Part shown: positions 16,980-24,125 of the stretch, piece after piece
Numbering within the stretch: the stretch's first letter is position 1
Layout of the letters: every line of letters starts with the position of its first letter
Source of the DNA: Chloroflexota bacterium
GTDB lineage: Bacteria; Chloroflexota; Anaerolineae; UBA4142
Reading direction: 5' to 3'
NCBI GenBank assembly: GCA_016215025.1
Contig: JACRMI010000124.1
Coordinates: 62,001-126,000 of the forward strand
DNA: 64,000 bases
Notes under the pieces: generated by a model
The model's input: the letters and a program-made list of their open reading frames with translations, nothing else
Told to the model about the DNA's origin: nothing
Databases searched by the model: none
Translations under genes and position numbers: made by a program

Positions 16980-17807
16980 ATGCGCGAAGTGATTGTTCGT
17001 GATTTGGCAAAATGTATCAATTGCGAAACGTGCTTGGAAGCGTGTCGTGCCCGGCATGGGCGCGCGCGCATGACGATGAGCGGTCCGCGCTTTGGTCGCT
17101 ATCAGTTACCAGATGTTTGCCGCAACTGCCCCGACACGCCCTGCGTCCAAGCATGTCATCTCGACGGAATGCAGCGACACAACGGAAAGACGTTCATTTC
17201 TGATGCGTGTCGCGGGTGCACCAAATGTGTCGATGCGTGTCGCTATGGCGTGGTCAAATTGCTACCGCGTCAACACACCGAGCGTCGCAGTTTTTTCCAG
17301 AACATTCTATCTCAAGCGCGCACGAGCACGCCTGAAACGCAAGCTTATCGAATCAAAACCGATGAATCGCGCTGCGTACAATGCGGCATTTGCAGCGATA
17401 ACTGCCCGGCGGAAATTCCGGTGCGCGATTATGCACGCAAGGGACATACCGTCCAAGATTCGCGGTGCTTTGGCTGTGGACTGTGCGTCGCCAAATGTCC
17501 GCGCGGCACGCTGCGCTTTGAAACCTATCCGACCATTCCGACTCCGAAATTTCGCGCCGACAAATGCGATCTCTGTCGCGGTTACGGCGAAAGCAATTGC
17601 GTCAAGCAGTGTCCCACCGGTGCGCTCTTGCGCGTTCAGGTCAACCAAGATTTGGAGCGGATGAATGCAAACCTCTACGATTTTCTTGTGAATCCAGATG
17701 GAATCAGACAAGAAGAACAACCACACGACGAACCCCAAGTCATTCCAATTCCGTTGACAGACTTGACGCCCCTGCCCGCATTCTTACAAACGGTCGATGG
17801 AGATTGA
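16980..17807 (+). CDS. Poly-[4Fe-4S] ferredoxin-like electron-transfer subunit
   Basis: Cytoplasmic iron-sulfur protein of 275 residues without signal peptide. Six Cys quartets can be read: CINCETCLEAC (12-22), CRNCPDTPCVQAC, CRGCTKCVDAC, CVQCGICSDNC, CFGCGLCVAKC and CDLCRGYGESNCVKQC, enough for six [4Fe-4S] clusters. The N-terminal four-cluster part resembles the HycB/CooF/DmsB type; the extra CVQCGIC...CFGCGLC pair is like a 2[4Fe-4S] ferredoxin insert. It lies three bases before the FAD oxidoreductase gene, a pairing like CooF with its FAD-NAD(P) oxidoreductase near CO dehydrogenases, but no dehydrogenase catalytic subunit is present here. Likely role: link between NAD(P)H, or another soluble donor, and the cytochromes. 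Confidence 0.92.
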   Translation: MREVIVRDLAKCINCETCLEACRARHGRARMTMSGPRFGRYQLPDVCRNCPDTPCVQACHLDGMQRHNGKTFISDACRGCTKCVDACRYGVVKLLPRQHTERRSFFQNILSQARTSTPETQAYRIKTDESRCVQCGICSDNCPAEIPVRDYARKGHTVQDSRCFGCGLCVAKCPRGTLRFETYPTIPTPKFRADKCDLCRGYGESNCVKQCPTGALLRVQVNQDLERMNANLYDFLVNPDGIRQEEQPHDEPQVIPIPLTDLTPLPAFLQTVDGD

Positions 17808-17810
17808 GCT

Positions 17811-19205
17811 ATGGCATTGCAACATCTCATCATCGGCAATGGCCCGGCAGGCATGACCGCCGCCGAAGAAATTCGCGCGCGCGATCCGCAAGCCGGAATC
17901 AGAATCGTCAGCAACGAACCGCATCTCATGTACTCGCGTCCTGGTCTCGCGTATCTGCTCATGGGCGAAATCAGCGAACCACGAATTTTTGCGCGCACGC
18001 AAAAACACTACGCCGAGCAACGCATCCATCTATTGCACGGACACGTCACTGCGTTCGATTTGCTCAACCAGCGCGTACAACTCGGCGATGGAAATATTCT
18101 TGGTTACGATCGGCTATTGCTCGCGACAGGCGCATCGGCTGTGCCAGCCACCTTTCCGGGCAGCGAGCTTGATGGCGTGGTTTATCTCGATACGCTCAAG
18201 AACGTCCAAGATATTTTGCGGCGCGTCGATCAAGGCGCGCGCGCCGCGGTAGTGGTCGGCGGCGGCATCACGGCAATGGAAATGGCAGAAGGATTGCGGC
18301 ATCGCGGATTGGAGGTGCATTATTTTTTGCGCAAGAAAACGATTTGGTCGGCGCTGCTCACGGATGACGAAGCACGCATCATCGAAGACCACGCGCGCGC
18401 GCAAAAAATCCACATCCATTACAACTCGGAGATCAAAGAAATTCTCGGCAAGAATGGACACGTAACGAACGTGGTAACAACGGGCGGAGAAGACATTGCG
18501 TGCGACCTGGTCGGCGCGGGGATCGGCGTCAAGCCCAAGACGCAACTCGCCAAAGCGGCTGGGATCAAAGTTGATCGTGGTATCGTGGTCGATAAATATT
18601 TGGAAACGAGTGCTCCCGGCGTTTTTGCGGCAGGCGATGTCGCGCAAGTTTTCGATCAATGGACCGGCGAATCGCGCGTTGACGATCTGTGGTCGAGCGC
18701 GCAACACGCCGGACGCGCCGCCGGGGCGAACATGACCGGCGTGCGCGTGCCGTACATCAAAGGCGCGCCCTTCAACGCGGCGCTCATTTTCGGCGTGCAT
18801 ATCACGTCGATTGGGCAAGCCGGCGCGGGACGCCACGACAAGGAAGACGCCAACGAAACGTTGCAATACCAATCGCGCGGTTCGTCGGAAGTCTTTTGGG
18901 CACACGATGGCAAATCGTATAGCAGCGCGTGGAGTCGCAATGGCGACAATTCGCTGCGCTTGGTTCTGAATAACGATCAAATCGTCGGCGCATTGATCTT
19001 GGGTAACCAAGATTTAGCCGATCCGCTGCGCGACTTGATCGGACAACGCGCCGATATATCGCCCATCCGCTCGCAGTTGCAGACCAACGATCCCAGTTTG
19101 CCGACGACGATTCGTGAATTCTGGGAACGCTGGCGCAAGTCCGATCATACCATCTCGCGTGCACTCCGACTCGCGCGCCAGGTTTCTCCTGTTTCGGTCA
19201 ACTAG
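17811..19205 (+). CDS. FAD-dependent NAD(P) oxidoreductase
   Basis: Flavoprotein of 464 residues of the pyridine nucleotide-disulfide oxidoreductase class I/II type, close in style to rubredoxin reductase, the NirB flavin domain and CooF-linked FNOR. It has the N-terminal FAD site IGNGPAGMTAAEEIR, the LATGASAVP strand, the second dinucleotide site VVVGGGITAMEMAEGL (about 145-160, for NAD(P)H) and the FAD contact GVFAAGDVAQ (about 265). There is no redox-active CxxxxC pair, so it is not a disulfide reductase. A C-terminal extension of about 70 residues is present. Co-transcribed with the ferredoxin gene (three-base gap) and with the triheme cytochrome (ATG directly after this stop), which supports electron flow between NAD(P)H and c-type cytochromes; direction unknown. 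Confidence 0.92.
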   Translation: MALQHLIIGNGPAGMTAAEEIRARDPQAGIRIVSNEPHLMYSRPGLAYLLMGEISEPRIFARTQKHYAEQRIHLLHGHVTAFDLLNQRVQLGDGNILGYDRLLLATGASAVPATFPGSELDGVVYLDTLKNVQDILRRVDQGARAAVVVGGGITAMEMAEGLRHRGLEVHYFLRKKTIWSALLTDDEARIIEDHARAQKIHIHYNSEIKEILGKNGHVTNVVTTGGEDIACDLVGAGIGVKPKTQLAKAAGIKVDRGIVVDKYLETSAPGVFAAGDVAQVFDQWTGESRVDDLWSSAQHAGRAAGANMTGVRVPYIKGAPFNAALIFGVHITSIGQAGAGRHDKEDANETLQYQSRGSSEVFWAHDGKSYSSAWSRNGDNSLRLVLNNDQIVGALILGNQDLADPLRDLIGQRADISPIRSQLQTNDPSLPTTIREFWERWRKSDHTISRALRLARQVSPVSVN

Positions 19206-19994
19206 ATGGAACGATACGCCCGCATCGTTTTGCTTTTTGCGTCGATCTTGTTTGTGCTTTTGGTGGTGTGCAGCGGCGGAGCACTTGTCGCGCACAACGC
19301 GATGGCGAATTCCTATCCGGCCGATGCGGGGTTTTGGGTGCGCCAAATTGAGGAAGAAATTCAAATCGTCTTGGCGCGCGACACAACCAGTCGTGCCGCT
19401 GTCCGCATGGACCTGGTCGCTTATCGCCTGAACGATCTCGCCGCGCGCATCGGCACGCCGTATGAGATGGAAGCGTTCGCCAGTTTGGATGACGCCGTGA
19501 ATCGGGCGCTCGTCGCCATTGCCGATTTGCCTGCGGATAAGCGTGATGCGCCGCTCGATCAACTCGGCACGTGGATGTACGGCGCGCAAGATTTGCTGAG
19601 CGAAGCAGGATTAGCGCGCGACCAAGCATTTCAGGCGAAACTCGACGAGAAAATTTCTGCGGTGCGCGATGCTGGGGAAAAAGGCATGATCGCGCCGGAC
19701 TATTTGCGCGCTATCGCGACGGCGATTCCGGTATCGAAGACGCCGAGTGCTCAAGCATCCATTCCAGACATTCTACCGCGCACAGTCCATGCGCCGCGAG
19801 CATTCAAGCACTCGTACCCGCTTGACGGCGCGCATATCAAGACGGCTTGCGAGAAATGTCATCGCAATGGTGTATATGCTGGGACGCCGCGCGATTGTGT
19901 GGCGTGTCATCGCGACGTTCACGTTCCGACGCTGGGACAACAATGCGCGACGTGTCACACCACCAAAGCATGGACACCCGCGACGAAAAAATAA
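19206..19994 (+). CDS. Membrane-anchored trihaem cytochrome
   Basis: Protein of 262 residues. N-terminal TM segment (about 7-28), then an Ala/Asp/Leu-rich helical domain (about 45-165) with no haem motif, then a C-terminal trihaem module with CEKCH, CVACH and CATCH, preceded by a FKHSYPLDGAHIKTAC stretch typical of c7/c3-like cytochromes. The start codon directly follows the stop of the flavoprotein gene, indicating tight translational coupling. The helical domain could dock the ferredoxin/flavoprotein pair or sense a ligand; I cannot assign it to a family. Confidence 0.9.
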   Translation: MERYARIVLLFASILFVLLVVCSGGALVAHNAMANSYPADAGFWVRQIEEEIQIVLARDTTSRAAVRMDLVAYRLNDLAARIGTPYEMEAFASLDDAVNRALVAIADLPADKRDAPLDQLGTWMYGAQDLLSEAGLARDQAFQAKLDEKISAVRDAGEKGMIAPDYLRAIATAIPVSKTPSAQASIPDILPRTVHAPRAFKHSYPLDGAHIKTACEKCHRNGVYAGTPRDCVACHRDVHVPTLGQQCATCHTTKAWTPATKK

Positions 19995-20004
19995 AAAGGC
20001 AAGT

Positions 20005-20073
20005 GTCATTGCACATAATCTGTCATTGCGAGGAACGATTGCAATGACCGGCTCAATTTGTCATTGCACAGCT
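20005..20073. repeat. Dispersed-repeat fragment (R1 family)
   Basis: Three staggered copies of the GTCATTGC start sequence (20005, 20021, 20059) between convergent genes, with the AATGAC inverted end of the middle one at 20041. It ends at the stop codon of the SDR gene. Confidence 0.6.
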
Positions 20074-20976
20074 TTATCCATTGATCACTTCGCCGCCATT
20101 GGGGTGTAAAATCTGCCCGGACATGTACGACGAATCGTTCGACGCGAGAAATACATAGCTGGCTGCCACCTCCTCCGGTTGACCGGGGCGTTTCATCGGC
20201 ACATCTTCGCCAAATTCGCTGACATGCTGTTCGGAAAAAGTGGATGGAATGAGCGGCGTCCAAATTGGACCGGGCGCAATGCCATTGACCCGAATGCCCT
20301 TTTCGATCAGCGACTTGCTCAGCGAACGCGTGAACGCGACGATGGCGCCTTTGGTAGACGCATAATCCAGCAGCTTGGGACTGCCACGATAAGCTGTCAC
20401 CGAGGTCGTGTTTATGATAGTGCTGCCTTTTTGCAAATGCGGCAGCGCAGCTTTGGTCAAAAAGAAATACGAAAAGATATTCGTGCGAAACGTCCGCTCC
20501 AGTTGTTGCGCCGATATATTTTCGATGCTTTCTTGCGGATGCTGTTCCGCGGCATTGTTGATCACCACGTCGAGATGACCTAGTTCTTGCACTGTCTTGG
20601 CGACCACTTCTTGACAGAATTTTTCGTCGCCAATATCACCGGCGAAGAGCAAACAGCGCCGCCCGTATTCCTCCACTTTGTGCTTGGTTTCTTCGGCGTC
20701 GCCATGTTCGTTGAGATAGACAATCGCTACCTCTGCGCCTTCCTTGGCGAACGCAATCGCGACGGCGCGCCCGATCCCACTATCGCCGCCGGTAATGATC
20801 GCCACCCGCCCATCCAACTTGCCGCACGACCGATATTGGGCGTCTTCGGCTTGCGGCTTGGGCGTCATTTGCGATTCGATGCCAGGTCGTCGGTCTTGAT
20901 GCTGCGGCGGCATTTTCTTGGGCTTGTTTTCGTCGGTACCGTTTGATTTTATCTTTTCTTTCTGTTGAGTCGTCAC
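20074..20976 (-). CDS. SDR-family oxidoreductase (general stress protein 39 type)
   Basis: NAD(P)-dependent short-chain dehydrogenase of 300 residues. About 50 N-terminal hydrophilic residues precede the Rossmann core, as in the YdaD/YhdF (GSP39-like) subgroup. The nucleotide site is ITGGDSGIGRA (about 61-71), NNAA follows strand 4, and the catalytic Tyr-Lys pair lies in DYASTKGA with the Ser in NTTSVTA. The GTG start follows GGAGAGG. Substrate unknown; this subgroup is induced by general stress in other bacteria and is often found beside ferritin-like and CsbD genes, as here. Confidence 0.92.
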   Translation of the reverse strand: MTTQQKEKIKSNGTDENKPKKMPPQHQDRRPGIESQMTPKPQAEDAQYRSCGKLDGRVAIITGGDSGIGRAVAIAFAKEGAEVAIVYLNEHGDAEETKHKVEEYGRRCLLFAGDIGDEKFCQEVVAKTVQELGHLDVVINNAAEQHPQESIENISAQQLERTFRTNIFSYFFLTKAALPHLQKGSTIINTTSVTAYRGSPKLLDYASTKGAIVAFTRSLSKSLIEKGIRVNGIAPGPIWTPLIPSTFSEQHVSEFGEDVPMKRPGQPEEVAASYVFLASNDSSYMSGQILHPNGGEVING

Positions 20977-20990
20977 GATTTTTCCTCTCC

Positions 20991-21033
20991 GAAAAAAGGT
21001 TCGTAGGGTGTAAACGCCTACACCCTACGAACC
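20991..21033 (-). terminator. Rho-independent terminator for the DUF6335 gene
   Basis: Perfect 15-base arms GGTTCGTAGGGTGTA and TACACCCTACGAACC (20998-21032) with a six-base loop. On the minus strand the stem is followed by TTTTTTCGG, eight bases after the stop codon of the gene ending at 21041. Confidence 0.85.
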
Positions 21034-21040
21034 TTTGATA

Positions 21041-21655
21041 CTAGTGCCGCGCTTTGGTGCGACCCGCTCGAGTGTTTTTGCGCGCTGGTTGCTTCCGCGC
21101 TTGCGAACGTGTCTGTTTGTTTGGATCGGTCTTGCGCGAAGGTGAGGCCGATCGGACATTCCGCACTTTCGGTTTAGTTTCAGTTTCTACCACAAATTTC
21201 TTGAGTGGCTTGCCGAATTCTTGGCGGACTCGCTCTCGATAATCCGCCGACGATCGAGGGTCCAGTTCCCAAGGTTCGCGGTCACGCCGTTCCAATTTTC
21301 GTGTGGTGCCGAGTGGTTCCCGATCAGCGTACGTTATCCCCATCGCTTCACCTGCATCGTCCACCAGACTTTGGTCTGGCGTAGGATTTTGTCCACCCAC
21401 CGCTTCCTCTCCGATATCGGCATACTCCCATGAAGCATCTAAATCGCCGCCGGTCAGCTTGGGCGAACGCGAGGTATAATTACTCATCTTACCAAGCAAT
21501 TGGTCGGATCCGTAATCGAATTGTTGTGCCTCTTCAAAAATGTCTTGGACCTCCGGATCGATTTCATCCTCGTCGCCAAATTCATCCAAGAAGATATCAT
21601 CTCTTCGATTGGCATCATCCAACTCGAATCGGTTTGATTTGATTTTTCGAGGCAT
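21041..21655 (-). CDS. DUF6335 family protein
   Basis: Small acidic-then-basic protein of 204 residues. The middle part has the hallmark run SPKLTGGDLDASWEYA, GEEAVGGQNPTPDQ and WELDPRSSADY known from DUF6335 proteins of cyanobacteria and other bacteria, whose function is unknown. The N-terminus is Asp/Glu-rich and the last 45 residues are Arg/Lys/Ser/Thr-rich and look disordered, with possible nucleic-acid binding. I chose the ATG at 21655 (reads MPRKIKSNRFELDD), which has an AGGG-type site before it; a longer frame reaching 21796 runs into repeat-like DNA. It sits among stress genes. Confidence 0.82.
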   Translation of the reverse strand: MPRKIKSNRFELDDANRRDDIFLDEFGDEDEIDPEVQDIFEEAQQFDYGSDQLLGKMSNYTSRSPKLTGGDLDASWEYADIGEEAVGGQNPTPDQSLVDDAGEAMGITYADREPLGTTRKLERRDREPWELDPRSSADYRERVRQEFGKPLKKFVVETETKPKVRNVRSASPSRKTDPNKQTRSQARKQPARKNTRAGRTKARH

Positions 21656-21839
21656 GGTTCCCTGTCCCTTTGCATAAATTTGTGCTTTTTCAGCACATGC
21701 ATTTTGATTTATAGAATTGGAAAAATTATTGCGAGTGTCGCTCCGCTCACCAGACCTGCGTCTGTTGATCTGGTAGCGGAGCGACAAGTGCGACAACCCC
21801 GCAAGCTTAGTTGACGCACAGGATGAAAGAATCTGATAA

Positions 21840-22298
21840 TTATGGAGTTGGAGTTATGGAGTCGGTGGTTGTTTCCATGGACGACGGCGTGCTTGGCGCG
21901 AACATCAAGCAGCTGGGCGTTGGTGTAGGCGATACAGTCCCGGTTGCTGTAGGCGACGGCGTCGCAGTTGTAGTGCCCGGGGCTAGAGTTGGTGTTGGGG
22001 TACAAGGCACCATGGTAGTAACAGTGCCACTTGCCGTTGGCGTCTCCGTTGTAATTCCACTTACGGTTGGCGATTCGGTTGCAGCGCCGCTTACGGTTGG
22101 CATCTCCGTGGCAGCGCCGCTAATGGTCGGTGTACCCAGTATCGGGCTAACCAAAGTTGGCAGCTCGGTGGCAGCGCTGGTACTCAAACCCATTGGCGTA
22201 GTGGTGCCAAGAGCACCTGCGCCAGCGGTTGGTCCGCACGCAACAACGAGCGTTGCGATTGCGACCAAAACGGCAATACTAAATACAAGTTTATTCAT
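21840..22298 (-). CDS. Thr/Pro-rich repeat lipoprotein
   Basis: Lipoprotein of 152 residues. Signal peptide with lipobox TLVVACG (Cys21). The rest is low-complexity: four imperfect repeats of about 10 residues (EMPTVSGAAT, ESPTVSGITT, ETPTASGTVT) and then PTPTP stretches. No folded domain is visible, so it is probably a cell-surface spacer or glycosylated stalk. A good AAAGGGAGA site precedes the ATG. The opposite strand is open over the same span only because of the repeat composition. Confidence 0.8.
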   Translation of the reverse strand: MNKLVFSIAVLVAIATLVVACGPTAGAGALGTTTPMGLSTSAATELPTLVSPILGTPTISGAATEMPTVSGAATESPTVSGITTETPTASGTVTTMVPCTPTPTLAPGTTTATPSPTATGTVSPTPTPSCLMFAPSTPSSMETTTDSITPTP

Positions 22299-22514
22299 TT
22301 TTCTCCCTTTCGATTAGTTTTCACTCGATAGATCGAGCACAAGGCTCACCTGGTGCAGCCACAAAACTCTAGCCTGCCCGCCAGGGTAAGTGTAATGGTG
22401 CGGGTTCAACTGTGCATTGAACACGCTTGGCTCACTACGCAAGATTTTGTGGTTGCACGACTAGTGCGCGGAGACCACATTGTAATCCGCACTTTCGGCG
22501 ATAGTCGATTCTGT

Positions 22515-22979
22515 TTAGGCAGGAACACGCTGGGTGTTCGCTGTCAGATCGGGGACTTGTTCACCTAACGCATTGGCTAGATCGATTTGATGTTCTTGTT
22601 CATTCACCAAGATTTTTCGAATCTCTTCTGCCATAGCGTACTCGCCGAGACTTTCACATTCCCGTACGCGCTCGCGGTAATTGCGCACGGTGACATTCTC
22701 GTTGTCGAGATCAAAGCGCAGCATATCTTCGGCTTTCTCCGACGTCTTGACCGGCAACGGTGTCGTCGCCGGCATTCCGCCCAAGTAATCGATCTGCTTG
22801 GAAATAATCAAGGCATGTTGCAATTCTTCCAGCGCGTGCTTTTCAAGTTCAGTCGCGATGCTCATAAATTCCGCGCCTTTGATGACCTGAGAGTAAACCG
22901 TGTACGCAATGATCGCTTGATACTCACGCGCAAGGTCTTCGTTCAATAGGCGAATCAAATTGTCACGAGATACATTCAT
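22515..22979 (-). CDS. Ferritin-like domain protein (bacterioferritin/Dps-like)
   Basis: Four-helix protein of 154 residues. Helix 1 carries EDLAREYQAIIAYTVYSQ and helix 2 has EKHALEELQHALIISKQ, giving the E...ExxH ligand pattern of a di-iron ferritin-like site; further acidic/His residues (EYAMAEEIR, NEQEHQIDLANAL) form the second half. Likely role: iron oxidation or storage, or oxidative-stress protection. The ATG at 22979 has a strong GGAGG; an upstream ATG at 23018 is less likely. Next to another ferritin-like gene on the same strand. Confidence 0.88.
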   Translation of the reverse strand: MNVSRDNLIRLLNEDLAREYQAIIAYTVYSQVIKGAEFMSIATELEKHALEELQHALIISKQIDYLGGMPATTPLPVKTSEKAEDMLRFDLDNENVTVRNYRERVRECESLGEYAMAEEIRKILVNEQEHQIDLANALGEQVPDLTANTQRVPA

Positions 22980-23182
22980 GCTGTGTCCTCCATTCGAGGA
23001 ATTTTTTGACGATGCCATATGGATCTATTCGATCTTCTCTTACCGGCAGGATGATCGATCATGCGCCGCAACTCGCGCCGGGTACGACGGTGCGGCTCAG
23101 TCCAACGCCATCGTGAGGATTGACGCCAGCCTCTCACGTTCTCATCCCGGAATTGAAACCCCTCATCGATTGCAATGACGAT

Positions 23183-23764
23183 TTAGCGCGAGTAAGACCG
23201 TTCCTGGTTTCGGCGCATGCTGCTTTCGTCACCCATGTCTTCTTCCATGTCTTCTTGCTCGGCATCCCCTTCTTCTGCTTGGGCCTTGGTATTGATGCTG
23301 CCCTGAGCCAGCTCGGTCAACTTGTGATCGGTCTCGCCCTCTTCATTCAAAGTCTCTTGAAGCGCGCGCGCCTGTTCTTCATAGCCCAGAATCTGCGCGT
23401 AGGTGCGCACCGTGCCATAGGCAGCCATTTCATAATGCTCCACACGCTGCGCCGCCGAAATCAGTCCGGCATCCTTAACCGATGGCTCGGCGTCTTCCTT
23501 CAACAATTCCTTGCCTTCTTCAATGAGACCTTCCATGCCGATGCATTTTTTACCGCGCGGTGTTTTGCCCAAGTCGTGGAAAATCTGCTCAAGACGTTCT
23601 ACTTGTCTTTCGGTTTCTTCCAGGTGATGATTAAAGGCATCTTTCAACTGCGGCGCAGTCGCCGCCTTTGCCATTTTGGGCAGCGCCTTCAAGATTTGAT
23701 GTTCGGCGTTGTAGAGGTCTTTAAGTTCGTCGACATACAGGTCTTGCAAATTTGATAGAGACAT
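23183..23764 (-). CDS. YciE/YciF ferritin-like family protein (DUF892)
   Basis: Protein of 193 residues with the DUF892 signature: LQDLYVDELKDLYNAEHQI at the N-terminus and HHLEETERQVERLEQIF in helix 2, then EDAEPSVKDAGLISAAQRVEHYEM and a final LNEEGETDHKLTELA helix. This family has a ferritin-like di-metal four-helix fold and is linked to stress responses; its reaction is unknown. The last 35 residues are an acidic/polar tail not needed for the fold. The chosen ATG at 23764 has GAAGGGAG ahead of it. Confidence 0.9.
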   Translation of the reverse strand: MSLSNLQDLYVDELKDLYNAEHQILKALPKMAKAATAPQLKDAFNHHLEETERQVERLEQIFHDLGKTPRGKKCIGMEGLIEEGKELLKEDAEPSVKDAGLISAAQRVEHYEMAAYGTVRTYAQILGYEEQARALQETLNEEGETDHKLTELAQGSINTKAQAEEGDAEQEDMEEDMGDESSMRRNQERSYSR

Positions 23765-24030
23765 ATCGTGCTCCCTTCTTAGAAAATTCGTGAGAGTAAG
23801 GTTCGCATGCACATTAGACTATTGGAACGCTAAACTCCCACCATCGAAAACAAAAATCCTTGCCGACAAACCTTGTTAATCGGCGTTTTCATTGCTTGTA
23901 AATGAGTCAAAGCCTAACCTAGACCCCAAGTAATTTTTCGATTAGATAGGTCTGTTTGCTTTGAACTGACATGCTTACCGCAAAAATCAACGACTGTTTT
24001 ATCGGTCGCATATACTTTCGAAAGCATCTT
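23765..24030. other. Non-coding upstream region of the DUF892 gene
   Basis: No gene is seen. The AT-rich stretch should hold the promoter of the minus-strand DUF892 gene, but no box is clear enough to mark. With the adjacent terminator it makes a gap of about 360 bases between the DUF892 start and the end of the cyclic-glucan synthase gene. Confidence 0.4.
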
Positions 24031-24073
24031 AAAACAAGCGACAGGATGAAACTATCATCCCAGTCGCCTTTTT
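24031..24073 (-). terminator. Terminator after the cyclic-glucan synthase gene
   Basis: Arms GCGACAGGATGA and TCATCCCAGTCGC (about 24038-24068) form a stem of about 12 pairs with one mismatch/bulge. On the minus strand it is followed by TTGTTTT; on the plus strand by CTTTTTATT, so it could work in both directions. Confidence 0.75.
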
Positions 24074-24125
24074 ATTGTCGATAAGCGTTCAATTGACTTG
24101 TCGTTAAGGAGACTACAGAGGGCGC

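Noticed and set aside
18114..19010. 298-codon reverse frame opposite the FAD oxidoreductase
   Set aside because: The plus strand has intact FAD and NAD(P) motifs; the reverse product has no recognisable features.
21811..22317. 168-codon plus-strand frame rich in Val/Gly
   Set aside because: It mirrors the Thr/Pro repeat of a minus-strand lipoprotein that has a signal peptide, lipobox and ribosome site; the Val/Gly composition is an artefact of the repeat.
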